A DNA stretch of 43,435 bases, from the IMG/VR virus record IMGVR_UViG_3300044997_000784, positions 1 through 43,435 of that record, one strand, 5' to 3'. A model generated the notes under the pieces. The model was not told the origin of the DNA, searched no databases, and saw only the letters and a list, made by a program, of their open reading frames with translations. This DNA comes from a virus. Both the position numbers and the translations under genes were made by a program. Each line of letters begins with the position of its first letter. Positions within the stretch are counted from its first letter, which is position 1. Shown here in pieces: positions 8,291-17,407 of this stretch.

Positions 8291-8835
8291 GCTACGTCCT
8301 CGCGCTGACGTCGCTCTACGACGGCGTCGTGTCCCGCATGGAGGCTGCCGGCTACACCGGCGAGCAGCCGTTCGGCTGGCGCGAGCCGGCCAAACGCCTC
8401 GCGGGACGCCGCATCGTGTGGGTGCCGGGCGACGACGACGACGTCGGCGAGATCGGCGCGCCCAAGAAGCCCGGCCGCCTCCCCGCACGGCCCCTCTGGA
8501 CGCTCTTCGAGCTCTGCACGGTCTACGTCGAGGCCTTCGACGAGGCCGCCGCAGAGGACGAGCGCGCGCAGTACCAGGCAGTTCGCGAGCTGCTCGATGC
8601 GTGGCTTCGCGCCGTCTACCTCGAGGCGCACGGCACGGTCGCCATCACCGACATGCGGTGGGTGAACGACAAGAACCTGCGCCGCGCTGGAGCGGCGATC
8701 CGCGTCGTGTTGAGCGTCGAGGCGATGGTGCCGGACACGGCCGACACGACCCTCACCGCCGCATCCACCACTACCGCGTCGAGCACCGACGCGGGCACTG
8801 ACCCCGACACCGTCGACACCACCGAGGAGCCATGA
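8287..8835 (+). CDS. Tail terminator / neck protein candidate
   Basis: 182 residues directly before the sheath gene, where contractile phages encode the tail terminator. The body (residues 1-150) is mixed alpha/beta, with ARPLWTLFELCTVYVEAF and VLSVEAMV resembling tail-terminator strands. The last 30 residues are a Thr/Ser/Asp-rich low-complexity tail (TTLTAASTTTASSTDAGT). The start overlaps the previous stop by four bases, and its own stop overlaps the sheath start. Confidence 0.5.
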   Translation: MSYVLALTSLYDGVVSRMEAAGYTGEQPFGWREPAKRLAGRRIVWVPGDDDDVGEIGAPKKPGRLPARPLWTLFELCTVYVEAFDEAAAEDERAQYQAVRELLDAWLRAVYLEAHGTVAITDMRWVNDKNLRRAGAAIRVVLSVEAMVPDTADTTLTAASTTTASSTDAGTDPDTVDTTEEP

Positions 8836-10283
8836 GCCAGCCTGCCGTCACCCTCACCGAGCTCGATGGATCGCTCGGAGTCCTGCCCCCGAGCTCGGGC
8901 AAGCTCCTCGCGGTCGTCGGCGTCTCGTCCACCGGCACCACCAACGCGCCCGCGACCTACGCGCGCATCACCGACCTCGTCGCCGCGTTCGGCGCGGGCC
9001 CGATGGTGGAGGCCGCGGCTCATCACATCCGCGTGACGGGTCGGCCCGTCGTGGTCGTGAAGACGGGGGCCACGACAGCCGCCACCGCGAGCGCGGTGAC
9101 CTTCGTGGGCACCGGCACGAGCGTCGGCACCGTCTCGAGCGCGAACCTCGCGAACGACGACTACGAGGTCTCGGTCAAGATCGTCACCGGCGGCACGCGC
9201 GGCACTCCTGGCGTGACCTACCAGGTCTCGCTCGATGGCGGACGCACCTACGGCCCCGTCACGGCGCTCGGCGTCGACATCTCGATCACGCCATCGGGAG
9301 CGGGCGGCGTGATCCTCGCGCTCGCCGCGGGCACCTTCGTCGCGGGCGACGTCTACTCGTTCCGCACGGTCGCTGCGGCACCGAATGGCTCCGAGGTGAC
9401 CACGGCGCTCACGGCGCTCCAGAACTGGATTGGCAGCTGGGGCATCGTGCTCTGCGCCTTCCCTGTCGATGCCACGCTCTTCGACGCGATCGACACGGCG
9501 ATCACTGCGATGCGCGCGCTCGGCAAGTACCGCGCGTGGGTGGGCAACGCTCGCGTGCCGAACATCGCCGAGACCGAGAGCGCCTACAAGACGGCGCTCG
9601 ACGCGATCTTCGCGAGCAAGGCGAGCAAGACGGGCGCGCTCTGCGCAGGCGCTGTGAAGCACACGAGCGCGGTCAGCGGGCGCAAGTACAAGCGCCCGGT
9701 GAGCTTCATCGCGGCCTCGCTCGAGGCGAACGTCGAGGAGCACATCAACACGGCCGACGTGAACCTCGGTCCGCTCACCGCCGTGAGCATCAAGACCGCG
9801 AACGGCAACGCCGACGAGCACGACGAGTCGATCAACCCGGGCCTCGACGATTCGCGCTTCTACGTGCTGCGCACGTGGGAGGGCATCGAGGGAACCTACG
9901 TGAACATCCCGCGCACGTTCGCGGCGACCGGCTCGGACTTCCGGCTGCTCACGCACCGGCGCGTGATGAACCTCGCGTGCGAGACGCTCAAGCCTTACCT
10001 GCAGACCCGGCTGAACAAGCCGATCCGCATCGATCCGAAGACCGGCTTCATCCTCGAAAGCGAGGCGCTCGAGATCGAGACGGGCGCGCGCCGCATCCTC
10101 GAGTCCGCCCTCCTCGGCGTGCCGAAGGCGAGCGCGGTCTCCTACGTGCTCTCGCGCACGGACAACCTGCTCTCGACGCGGCGGCTCAACGGCCAGGCCC
10201 GCATCGTCCCGCTCGCGTACGCGGAGGAGCTCGTCACCGAGATCGGCTTCTCGAACCCCGCGCTCACCACCGTCTCGGCGTGA
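8832..10283 (+). CDS. Contractile tail sheath protein
   Basis: 483 residues with sheath hallmarks: an N-terminal GKLLAVVGVSSTGTTNAP-type strand followed by a YARITDLVAAFGAGP helix, an inserted beta domain (residues 85-190), a central NWIGSWGIVLCAFPVD region and a C-terminal domain (TRLNKPIRIDPKTGF to LAYAEELVTEIGF). The sheath polymer contracts to drive the tube through the cell envelope. It resembles Mu-like/DUF2586-type sheaths. With the tube, gp25/W and J genes it shows that the tail is contractile. Confidence 0.87.
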   Translation: MSQPAVTLTELDGSLGVLPPSSGKLLAVVGVSSTGTTNAPATYARITDLVAAFGAGPMVEAAAHHIRVTGRPVVVVKTGATTAATASAVTFVGTGTSVGTVSSANLANDDYEVSVKIVTGGTRGTPGVTYQVSLDGGRTYGPVTALGVDISITPSGAGGVILALAAGTFVAGDVYSFRTVAAAPNGSEVTTALTALQNWIGSWGIVLCAFPVDATLFDAIDTAITAMRALGKYRAWVGNARVPNIAETESAYKTALDAIFASKASKTGALCAGAVKHTSAVSGRKYKRPVSFIAASLEANVEEHINTADVNLGPLTAVSIKTANGNADEHDESINPGLDDSRFYVLRTWEGIEGTYVNIPRTFAATGSDFRLLTHRRVMNLACETLKPYLQTRLNKPIRIDPKTGFILESEALEIETGARRILESALLGVPKASAVSYVLSRTDNLLSTRRLNGQARIVPLAYAEELVTEIGFSNPALTTVSA

Positions 10284-10294
10284 AGGGCTGAACC

Positions 10295-10768
10295 ATGAGC
10301 GACCAGGTCAACGTCAACGGCAACCTCTTCTCGTGGGGATCGATCCGCGTGAAGTGCGGCGGCGAGGAGTTCACGGGCTTCTCGAAGATCGCCTACGCCG
10401 ACAAGCGCCCGCGCACCAAGGGCTACGGCATGGGCCGGCACCAGGCTCCGCGCGGGCGCTCGCGCGGCAAGTACGAGGTCGATCCGGTGACGATCACCGC
10501 GCACCGCGACTCGGCCGAGGCCTTCCGCGACTTCCTCGCGAGCAAGGCCACGGACGGAAAGAGCTTCGGCAACGTCTCCTTCGAGGTCGTCGTGCAGTAC
10601 GTCGACGAGGGCGAGACGCCGGTCACCGACACGCTCGAGGCGTGCGTGTGGTCCGGAAACACGGTGTCGAACGAAGAGGGGCCCGACCCGCTCACCGTCG
10701 ACATCGAGCTCGACTGCATGCGCATCAACTGGAACGGCAAGACCCTCTACGACGGGACGGCGGCGTGA
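10295..10768 (+). CDS. Tail tube protein
   Basis: 157 residues right after the sheath, the standard place for the tube gene. The sequence is beta-rich (VNGNLFSWGSIRVKCGG, KYEVDPVTITAHRDSAE, EVVVQYVDEGETPVTDT, LTVDIELDCMRI), consistent with the tube beta-barrel that stacks as hexamers. A ribosome site AAGGG lies before the ATG. The stop shares one base with the ATG of the chaperone gene. Confidence 0.75.
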   Translation: MSDQVNVNGNLFSWGSIRVKCGGEEFTGFSKIAYADKRPRTKGYGMGRHQAPRGRSRGKYEVDPVTITAHRDSAEAFRDFLASKATDGKSFGNVSFEVVVQYVDEGETPVTDTLEACVWSGNTVSNEEGPDPLTVDIELDCMRINWNGKTLYDGTAA

Positions 10769-11103
10769 TGTCGAGCATCGACCGAGAGAACCTCGACGTG
10801 ACCGCGCGCGTCGCCCTCGAGGCAGCCGAGAAGGAGCACGGCGAGCGGCGCGTGGCGCTCGTCATGACCGACGAGGGTGCGGTCATCGTGCGCCGGCCGC
10901 ACCGACTGAACGTCCAGAAGTTCATGGACGCGGAGAAGATCACGAGCGCCGCGATGATGGCGCTCGTGAAGAGCTGCGTGGTCTACCCGGACAAGGACGG
11001 CTTCGAACGCCTCCTCGACGAGCAGCCCGCCGCGCTCGCACCGATCACGAACGTGGCCCTCGGGCTCGCGGGCTCAGGGGCGAAGGCCCTCGCGGGAAAA
11101 TAG
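10768..11103 (+). CDS. Tail assembly chaperone, short product (G-like)
   Basis: 111 residues, between tube and tape measure, the constant location of tail assembly chaperones. The sequence is helical and acidic/basic mixed (NVQKFMDAEKITSAAMMALV) and ends in ALAGK before TAG at 11101. The last two sense codons, GGA AAA, form with the preceding G the slippery heptamer GGGAAAA. A longer frameshifted product is described separately. The ATG overlaps the tube stop. Confidence 0.72.
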   Translation: MSSIDRENLDVTARVALEAAEKEHGERRVALVMTDEGAVIVRRPHRLNVQKFMDAEKITSAAMMALVKSCVVYPDKDGFERLLDEQPAALAPITNVALGLAGSGAKALAGK

Positions 11104-11291
11104 CCGCGCTGCGCGCCGGAGCTCGCGCCGACCACGGGCGCGGCGCTGAGCTCCTCCTCGCAGCGCTCGGACGCACCCAGTTCGACGATGACGACGAGTA
11201 CGCGCGCGCGTTCGCGGGCGCGATGGTGCTCGCCGAGGCGATCCACGACATCCGACTCATCCGCCAAGCCCTCACCACGGCATCGAAGTGA
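10768..11291 (+). CDS. Tail assembly chaperone, -1 frameshift product (GT-like)
   Basis: If ribosomes slip back one base on GGGAAAA (11094-11100), reading continues in the -1 frame for 63 codons (IAALRAGARADHGRG to LTTASK) and stops at 11289-11291. That stop overlaps the GTG start of the tape measure by four bases, the same coupling used throughout the operon, so this otherwise unexplained 185-base stretch is accounted for. The predicted total is 174 residues. The extension is acidic with a DDDDEYAR stretch, as in T-type domains that bind the tape measure. Efficiency cannot be judged from sequence. Confidence 0.75.
11094..11100 (+). promoter_or_regulatory. Programmed -1 frameshift site GGGAAAA
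   Basis: The heptamer is in the correct register (G GGA AAA, then TAG) immediately before the short chaperone stop. It fits the X XXY YYZ rule and is one base from the lambda G/T heptamer GGGAAAG. Confidence 0.75.
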
Positions 11292-13090
11292 GCACCGAAC
11301 GCGCCACCTTCACGCTCGAGCTCCGCGACGGCATCTCCGCCCCCGCGCAGGATGCCGTCGCCGAGCTCGCGCGCCTTAAGGAGGCCATGGGAGCGGGCGT
11401 CGCGCGCCTGCGCGAGATGCAGGCGGCGATGCAGCGCCTTAGGGCGGGCGGCGTGAGCCCCGCGAACGAGTCGTTTCAGCGCCTGCGGAGCGAGATCGAG
11501 GCCCAGAAGGGCGCGAACGCGGCCCTCCAGCAGGGCATCCTGGCCCTCGGAGGCTCCTTCGAGGGTGCCGCCGGCGGCTCTGTACGCGCGAAGAGCGGTT
11601 TCGAGCGCCTCATCCTCTCGATGAAGGCCATGGGCGGCCCGACCGGCGCCCTCGGCGAGAGCTTCGAGCGTCTCGGGCGCGGAATCTCTGCCGCGCCGCT
11701 GCTCGTGGGAGGCGTCGCGCTCGCCGTGGTGCTCGCGGCAGTCGCCGCGGCGGCGATCGCGGTCGGAATCGCGGCCGCGAGGGCCGCGGTGCAGCTCGCG
11801 CAGTACGCGATCACGTCCGCGGACGCTCGCCGCACGGAGATGTTGCGCATCGAGGGGCTCATGACCCTCCGCGAGTACCAACGCGGTGCCGCGGGGAGCG
11901 CGGTGGAGCTCATCGGAGCGATCGATCGCGTCGCTGCCTCGAGCGCGGCGGGTCGCGACGACGTCACGCGCTACGGCGAGCAGCTCTACCGCGCCGGACT
12001 GCGCGGGGCCGAGCTCACCGAGGCGCTCGAGGCGGTCACGGACGCATCGAGCGTCCAGGGCGAAGAGTCGGCACGTCGCCTGCTCGGCACAATGCGCGCA
12101 GCGCACGCTGCTGGGCGCTCGGTGCGTGGCCTCGCGGAGGATGTGCGCTCGCGGCTCGGCGGCGTCGCACGGCGACAGGCTCTCGGGCTCGATGTGCAGA
12201 TGAGGCACCTGCGCGAGAACGTCGCGCACATCTTCGACGGGCTTGGGCTCGACAGGTTCCTCCGCGGCATGCGCGAGGTGCTCCAGATCTTCGACCAGCA
12301 GCACGCCGTCGGTCGCGCGCTCGCGGCCATCGCTCGTGTCGTGTTCCAGCCGATGCTGGACGGTGCCGGCGACGCGGGACCGGCGCTTCGCGCGTTCTTC
12401 GAGCAGCTCACCATCCACGCGCTCGACTTCGCGATCGTCGTTCTGCGAGTCCGCAACGGCATCTTGCGCACGTTCGGCCGTCCGACCGTCACGCAGGTCG
12501 AGGCCGTGCGCGCCGCAATGCTGGCCGCGACCGTGACCGCGGTGGCCCTGGGCATCGCGTTGGTGCCGGTGGCGATCGGCGTGATCGCGCTCGTTGCCGC
12601 GCTCGCCCTCCTCGCAGCGCCGCTCGCGATCGCGATCCGCGGCATCATGCAGGCCGACGAGACGCTGCGCGCCGCGGGCCTGACGTGGACTGACGCGGGC
12701 CGGCTTCTCGTCGACGGCTTCACGAACGGCATCACGAGCCGCATCGAGGCCGCGCGCACCGCCGTGACCACGCTCGCCACGCAGGCGACCGACGCGCTGC
12801 GTTCCGCACTGGCCATCCACAGCCCGTCACGTGTCTTCGCGGCGCTCGGCGCGGAGATCCCCGCAGGCCTCGCCGTCGGCGTCGAGCAGGGCACGCCCGA
12901 GGCGCGCGCCGCCGTCAACGGCGTCGCGACTCTGCCATCGCGCTCGCAGGCAGCCTCGCGCGGGCCGGTGATCGGCGCCCTGCACATCCACATCGACGGA
13001 GCCTTCGAGGGCGCGCGCGAGGCCGCGGAGGGCATCCACGACGAGCTCGTGCGCCTACTCGCGGGCGCGGGCGCGGAGGTGGGCGCGTGA
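11288..13090 (+). CDS. Tape measure protein
   Basis: 600 residues, the longest tail gene. It sets tail length and lies inside the tube. It begins with helical coiled-coil-prone sequence (residues 10-125), then has two long hydrophobic stretches, about 132-165 and 415-455, with a helical middle. The end includes the IHSPSRVFAALG and IPAGLAVGVEQG motifs common near the C-terminus of phage tape measures. The GTG start overlaps the frameshifted chaperone stop. At 600 residues it predicts a short tail, about 90 nm if 1.5 angstrom per residue applies. Confidence 0.85.
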   Translation: MSTERATFTLELRDGISAPAQDAVAELARLKEAMGAGVARLREMQAAMQRLRAGGVSPANESFQRLRSEIEAQKGANAALQQGILALGGSFEGAAGGSVRAKSGFERLILSMKAMGGPTGALGESFERLGRGISAAPLLVGGVALAVVLAAVAAAAIAVGIAAARAAVQLAQYAITSADARRTEMLRIEGLMTLREYQRGAAGSAVELIGAIDRVAASSAAGRDDVTRYGEQLYRAGLRGAELTEALEAVTDASSVQGEESARRLLGTMRAAHAAGRSVRGLAEDVRSRLGGVARRQALGLDVQMRHLRENVAHIFDGLGLDRFLRGMREVLQIFDQQHAVGRALAAIARVVFQPMLDGAGDAGPALRAFFEQLTIHALDFAIVVLRVRNGILRTFGRPTVTQVEAVRAAMLAATVTAVALGIALVPVAIGVIALVAALALLAAPLAIAIRGIMQADETLRAAGLTWTDAGRLLVDGFTNGITSRIEAARTAVTTLATQATDALRSALAIHSPSRVFAALGAEIPAGLAVGVEQGTPEARAAVNGVATLPSRSQAASRGPVIGALHIHIDGAFEGAREAAEGIHDELVRLLAGAGAEVGA

Positions 13091-13626
13091 CCTGGACGCC
13101 CCTCGACCAGCCCATCGACTACGCGATCGTCGCGGGCCGACGCACGCCGGGTCTCTGCGAGATCCAGCGCGCGGGCTCGCCGCGGCAATGGGACGAGCGC
13201 CGCGGCTACGGCGTGAGCGGCGCGACGCTGGTCTACCGCGGCCTGCGGTTGGCCACCTTCACCATGCTCCTGCGCCTCTACGAGGAGTCCGACTGGACGG
13301 CGTGGGAGGAGTTCCGCCCGACCGTCGCCCGCCCACCCACGGGCGAGCGCGCGCAGGCGCTTGACATCGTGCACCCGCTCCTCGAGGACGCTGGCATCCG
13401 TTCCGCAGTGGTCGAGGACGTGCTCGCGCCGCAGCAGACGGGCGACGGCGAGTGGACGGTTGAGATCCACTGGAGAGAGTTCCGCGCGCCCGTCGTGACG
13501 ACGACGCCCGTGCAGTCGTCCTCGACGTCGACCGTCGTCGAGGGCAACGCGGCGCTCGCGCGCGAGCACGCGATCGACCAGCGCATCGCCACGATGAACG
13601 CACTCGCCGCAGAGGGGGCGCTGTGA
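13087..13626 (+). CDS. Tail hub-associated / baseplate protein
   Basis: 179 residues between tape measure and hub. The sequence contains YGVSGATLVYRGLRLATFT and DWTAWEEFRPTVARPP, reading as a compact beta domain that may cap or line the tube-hub junction. In Mu-like phages this slot holds the gp43-type protein, but no clear family match could be made. GTG start overlaps the tape-measure stop (GTGA), and the stop overlaps the hub gene. Confidence 0.5.
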   Translation: MTWTPLDQPIDYAIVAGRRTPGLCEIQRAGSPRQWDERRGYGVSGATLVYRGLRLATFTMLLRLYEESDWTAWEEFRPTVARPPTGERAQALDIVHPLLEDAGIRSAVVEDVLAPQQTGDGEWTVEIHWREFRAPVVTTTPVQSSSTSTVVEGNAALAREHAIDQRIATMNALAAEGAL

Positions 13627-14861
13627 CGTCGTCGTACGCCACGCTCGCGGGCCAGCCTGTCACACGCGCCACGATCGTCGTGCCCGCGTCCGGCGCGTGG
13701 TGGGCCGACGTCGACTTCGAGCTCGCGCCCGACGTGTCCGGGCGCGTGAGCCTCGAGGTCGGCGGCATCACCCTCAGCGGCACCGTCGACCCGACGCGTG
13801 CGGGCACGTACGGCCAGCGGCGCACGGTTCGGATCGTGGCGGGCGCGGGCGCGTGGGCGTCAATGCTCGCCGCGCGCCACTACCACAACGACCTCGGCGT
13901 GCGCGCGAGCCTCGTACTCGAGGACGCGGCACGAGAGGTCGGCGAGAGCATCGTCGTCGACGCGGACGTCGGCACGCGCAGCCTGGGCGTCGACTTCGTC
14001 CGCGAGGCAGGCCCGGCCTCGCGCGCACTGCGTGCCGCGATGGGCTCGGCGCTCTGGTGGGTCGAGCTCGATGGCACAACGCGCGTCGCCACCGCTCGCG
14101 CGGAGTCGGACGCTCGCACGGGCTCGTACGAGGTGCTCGCCCACGACCCGCGCAAGCGGATGGTCACGCTCGCTGCAGACGACCTCTCAGCCATCGGCAT
14201 CGGGTCGCGGCTCGTCGACCGACTCGACGAGGCGCAGACCGTGCGTGAGCTGACGGTCCACGTCGCCGAGGGCGGCGTGCGTCTCGTGGCTCGCTGCGGG
14301 GAACAGGCTGCGCAGAGCCAGCTGACGCGGGCCATCTCCGGCCTCATGCGTCAGGTCGCCAGCGAGCGCCTCTTCGGCCGATGGCGGTACCGCGTCGTGC
14401 GCATCTCGGTCGACCGCCTCGAGCTTCAGCCTGTGCGGCGCGACGCGGGATTGCCGGAGATGCTTCCGATCTCGATGTGGCCCGGCGTGGCTGGGGCGCA
14501 CGCGAAGCCGCAGCTCGGTGCCGAGGTCCTCGTCGAGTTCATCGAGGGCGACAGGACCCAGCCCATCGTCACGGGCTTCGCGGGCAAGGACGGCATTGGG
14601 CACGCGCCCGACGAGCTCACGCTCTCGGTGGGCACGGTACTGCGACTCGGGGGCTCCGCAGCCTCCGACGCGGTCGCACTCGCGCCCGACGTGAACAGCA
14701 GGCTCAACGACCTCACGACCGCGATCAACGCCTACATCGGCGCGACGCCGGTGCCGAACGACGGCGGCGCAGCCTTGCAGACGGCAGTGAAGACCCTGGG
14801 CGGATGGGGCACGCCGAAGACGAGCGTCGACGTCGCCGCGTCGAAGGTGGTGGCGCAGTGA
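13623..14861 (+). CDS. Tail hub fused to gpV-type spike (OB-fold) domain
   Basis: 412 residues. Residues 1-260 look like a tail hub (gpD / Mu gp44-like), with a GTYGQRRTVRIVAG strand and a VDADVGTRSLGVDFV region. Residues about 275-330 carry the gpV/VgrG OB-fold signature (GVAGAHAKPQLGAEVLVEFI, then GDRTQPIVTGF). The last 80 residues (NSRLNDLTTAINAYIGA onward) are helical and Thr/Gly-rich. In P2 and Mu the hub and gpV are separate genes; here they appear as one polypeptide, as in T4 gp5-like and VgrG proteins. GTG start and stop both overlap neighbours. Confidence 0.68.
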   Translation: MTSSYATLAGQPVTRATIVVPASGAWWADVDFELAPDVSGRVSLEVGGITLSGTVDPTRAGTYGQRRTVRIVAGAGAWASMLAARHYHNDLGVRASLVLEDAAREVGESIVVDADVGTRSLGVDFVREAGPASRALRAAMGSALWWVELDGTTRVATARAESDARTGSYEVLAHDPRKRMVTLAADDLSAIGIGSRLVDRLDEAQTVRELTVHVAEGGVRLVARCGEQAAQSQLTRAISGLMRQVASERLFGRWRYRVVRISVDRLELQPVRRDAGLPEMLPISMWPGVAGAHAKPQLGAEVLVEFIEGDRTQPIVTGFAGKDGIGHAPDELTLSVGTVLRLGGSAASDAVALAPDVNSRLNDLTTAINAYIGATPVPNDGGAALQTAVKTLGGWGTPKTSVDVAASKVVAQ

Positions 14862-15334
14862 ACGCCGTCGTCGCAGACGCGATCGCGACTGAGACAGCCG
14901 CGCTCACGCGCACGACGGCGACGCCCTCGGCCCCGTTCGGCTACGGCGCCGACATCTCGTGCACGCGCGACCTCGACGAGTCCATGCCCGAGGTGTCTGG
15001 TCAGACCGCACTCGCGCAGGCCCTCGCGCGCCGGCTCGACTGCCCGCGTGGAGGCGTGCCCGATGACGGCGACTACGGCATCGACCTCCGCGGCTATCTC
15101 AATCGTGGGCTCACGACCGACGAGGTCCGCGGGCTCGCGGGGGCGATCCGCAGCGAGCTCACCAAGGACGACCGCGTCGACACGCTACGCGTGACCGTCA
15201 CGCCGACGCCGACGGGCGAGTCGATCCGCGTCTCGATCCAGGTCGTGCCACGCGACCCGACGCTCGGCGGACCATTCACTCTGACCCTCGCGCTCACCGA
15301 CGGCGGGGCGCTCGTCGAGGAGATGACCCGATGA
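14858..15334 (+). CDS. Baseplate wedge protein, gp25 / gpW-like
   Basis: 158 residues. The N-terminal half contains FGYGADISCTRDLDE and the second half a beta-alpha domain typical of the gp25/W family (IRSELTKDDRVDTLRVTVTP, later SIQVVPRDPTLGGPF). These proteins start sheath polymerisation and join the wedge to the hub. It lies between hub and baseplate J, the conserved order. GTG start overlaps the hub stop; the stop overlaps the J start. Confidence 0.72.
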   Translation: MNAVVADAIATETAALTRTTATPSAPFGYGADISCTRDLDESMPEVSGQTALAQALARRLDCPRGGVPDDGDYGIDLRGYLNRGLTTDEVRGLAGAIRSELTKDDRVDTLRVTVTPTPTGESIRVSIQVVPRDPTLGGPFTLTLALTDGGALVEEMTR

Positions 15335-16476
15335 CGCTCGACGAGCTCACCACTCCCATGACCGTCGAGGAGGCCAAGACGGCCATCTACGACGCGCTCG
15401 CCGCCAAGGGCGTGACGACGACGACGTGGAAGCCCGGAGCAGTCGTGCGCACCATCATCGCGTGCGTCGCGATCGTGCTCGCGGCCTTCTCGCGCCTTCA
15501 GGCGCTCATCGCGAAGGGCGGCTTCCTCGAAACCGCCGAGGACGTGTGGCTCGATCAGGTCGCGCTCTACGTCTACGGCGTGACGCGCTCGCCGGGCTCC
15601 TTCGCATCCGGGACGCTCACCTTCGACAACGCGGGTGGCGGCGTCTACTCGGGCGGCATCGGCGACCTCACCGTCCGCTCGAGCGCGACGAACAAGACGT
15701 ACCGGAACACGGCGGCGTTCACGATCGGGGCGCTCGCGACGGGGGTCGAGATCCCGTTCGCAGCCACCGAGCTCGGTGCCGACTCGACGGCACCCGCGGG
15801 CACCATCGACACGCTCGTCACGACGATGTCGGGCGTGACCGTCACCAACGCGATCGCGCTCGTCGGCACTGACGAAGAGACCGACCCGGACCTCAAGGTC
15901 CGATGCCGCGCCAAGCTCGGCACGCTCTCGCCCAACGGCGCGCGCGCCGCCTACGAGTACATCGCGCGGTCGGCCGTCGCGTCGGACGGTCACCCCATCG
16001 GCGTCACGCGCGTGCGCACCATCCCCGACGGAGTCGGCGGCGTCGACGTGTACGTGGCGACGGCTACGGGCGGTGTCACCGGCACCGACACCGACCCGCT
16101 CACCGACCTCGGCGCCGTGGCCGACGCCATCTGGACGCAGTGCGAGCCCCTCTGCATCGAGGCCACCGTGCAGAGCGCGACGGCAGCGACCATCGCGGTC
16201 ACGTACGAGCTCTGGGTGCGCGGCCTCGATGGTGTGCGCTCTTCGGACATCGAGCCGCTCGTGCAGACCGCGCTCGCGACGTACCTTTCCCAGGTGCCGA
16301 TTGGCGGTGACGGGGGCTACGTCCGCAAGAGCGCGCTCGAGGCAGTGATCGGCTCGGTGCGGAGCGACACGACCCGAGTCGTCGTGACGGTCCCTGCGGC
16401 CGACGTCGTCGTCACGACGGCCCAAGCACCGGTGAGCGACACCGTGACCGCGACTGCCATCCACGTGGGGAGCTGA
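15331..16476 (+). CDS. Baseplate J protein (gpJ / Mu gp47-like)
   Basis: 381 residues matching the baseplate J family: N-terminal KTAIYDALAAKGVTTTTWKPG, a conserved central part (FAATELGADSTAPAGTIDTL, then EETDPDLKVRCRAKLGTLSP) and a C-terminal IPDGVGGVDVYVATATGGVT domain. J is the main wedge subunit of the baseplate periphery. The ATG overlaps the gp25-like stop (ATGA). Confidence 0.88.
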   Translation: MTLDELTTPMTVEEAKTAIYDALAAKGVTTTTWKPGAVVRTIIACVAIVLAAFSRLQALIAKGGFLETAEDVWLDQVALYVYGVTRSPGSFASGTLTFDNAGGGVYSGGIGDLTVRSSATNKTYRNTAAFTIGALATGVEIPFAATELGADSTAPAGTIDTLVTTMSGVTVTNAIALVGTDEETDPDLKVRCRAKLGTLSPNGARAAYEYIARSAVASDGHPIGVTRVRTIPDGVGGVDVYVATATGGVTGTDTDPLTDLGAVADAIWTQCEPLCIEATVQSATAATIAVTYELWVRGLDGVRSSDIEPLVQTALATYLSQVPIGGDGGYVRKSALEAVIGSVRSDTTRVVVTVPAADVVVTTAQAPVSDTVTATAIHVGS

Positions 16477-16479
16477 GCC

Positions 16480-17406
16480 ATGGTGACCGCACTTTCGAAG
16501 ACCGACGGATCTCTGGGCAGGGTGAAGAACACCCTGCCAGACTCAAACCCCTCTCCCGACCTCGACTACTACGAGACCGCGGCCGAGCACGAGCGACAGA
16601 AGGACGCGCTCATTGAGCACGCCAATGCGCTCAACGAGCAGGCGATCGCAATCACCGATCTCGAGGCGAGTCTCGGCTCGGTCTCAGGAGCGGTCCTCTA
16701 CGACATGCCCATCTCCACCGCGAGCGTGGGCACGCCGCGGCGGTTGAACACGGCTGGAGGAGCCTTCACGGACACATCGAAGAGCGCGTCGGTGGTCGCT
16801 TCTCGGTCGATGCCGGGACGCAACGTCCTGCGCCTCGCCGCGACCGTCCAGGGCGGTTGGATGTGGCCACTCCAGGGCCTGCCTGCCTTGCCCGCTGAGG
16901 GGTACATCCTCGATGTCGAGATCGATGAGGCTGGAAACTCGGGTGGAGGCATTCCGGTGCCGTCGATAGGGTTCGTCGACCTTGTCAGCCCTGGCGGCAG
17001 CGACACTGTCGCAGGACTGCAACTGATGACTGGAGCGATTGGCTTCATCCAGCCGAGCGTCATTCCTCTCGGCGCAGGATTCAGCAATCCCTCTTCTCCG
17101 TTCGTGACGCTGAGTCCCTGGGCAACGTCGCCGACTCCCACAGAACTCAACAAGGCCACCGTGCGCCTGGTGGTCGAGTTCCGCCGGCAGGCGTCGCAGA
17201 CGCCTGCCCAGTGGAGCGTTGCGGCAACTTGCTACCCAACCGACAGCCAGGTGAGGCGAGTGGCCGTGTCCGGCGTCTCACACCCGCAAGCGGCACTCAA
17301 CGGACGCCCACTGTCCACCATCGCACTGGGCATGTGGAACGACTCTGGAAGCGCAGGGGCAGCGAACCTCTCGATTGCACGCCTACTCGTGAAGTCGCTG
17401 ACGTAA
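16480..17406 (+). CDS. Baseplate / fibre protein of unknown family
   Basis: 308 residues with no recognised family. Residues 20-70 are a predicted helical coiled coil (YYETAAEHERQKDALIEHAN). The rest is beta-rich and Gly/Ser/Pro-rich (for example LRLAATVQGGWMWPLQGLP), as in receptor-binding or fibre-attachment proteins. The gene is inserted between J and an I-like gene, which are normally adjacent. By eye its base composition is less extreme than its neighbours, suggesting recent exchange. Confidence 0.5.
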   Translation: MVTALSKTDGSLGRVKNTLPDSNPSPDLDYYETAAEHERQKDALIEHANALNEQAIAITDLEASLGSVSGAVLYDMPISTASVGTPRRLNTAGGAFTDTSKSASVVASRSMPGRNVLRLAATVQGGWMWPLQGLPALPAEGYILDVEIDEAGNSGGGIPVPSIGFVDLVSPGGSDTVAGLQLMTGAIGFIQPSVIPLGAGFSNPSSPFVTLSPWATSPTPTELNKATVRLVVEFRRQASQTPAQWSVAATCYPTDSQVRRVAVSGVSHPQAALNGRPLSTIALGMWNDSGSAGAANLSIARLLVKSLT

Positions 17407-17407
17407 C

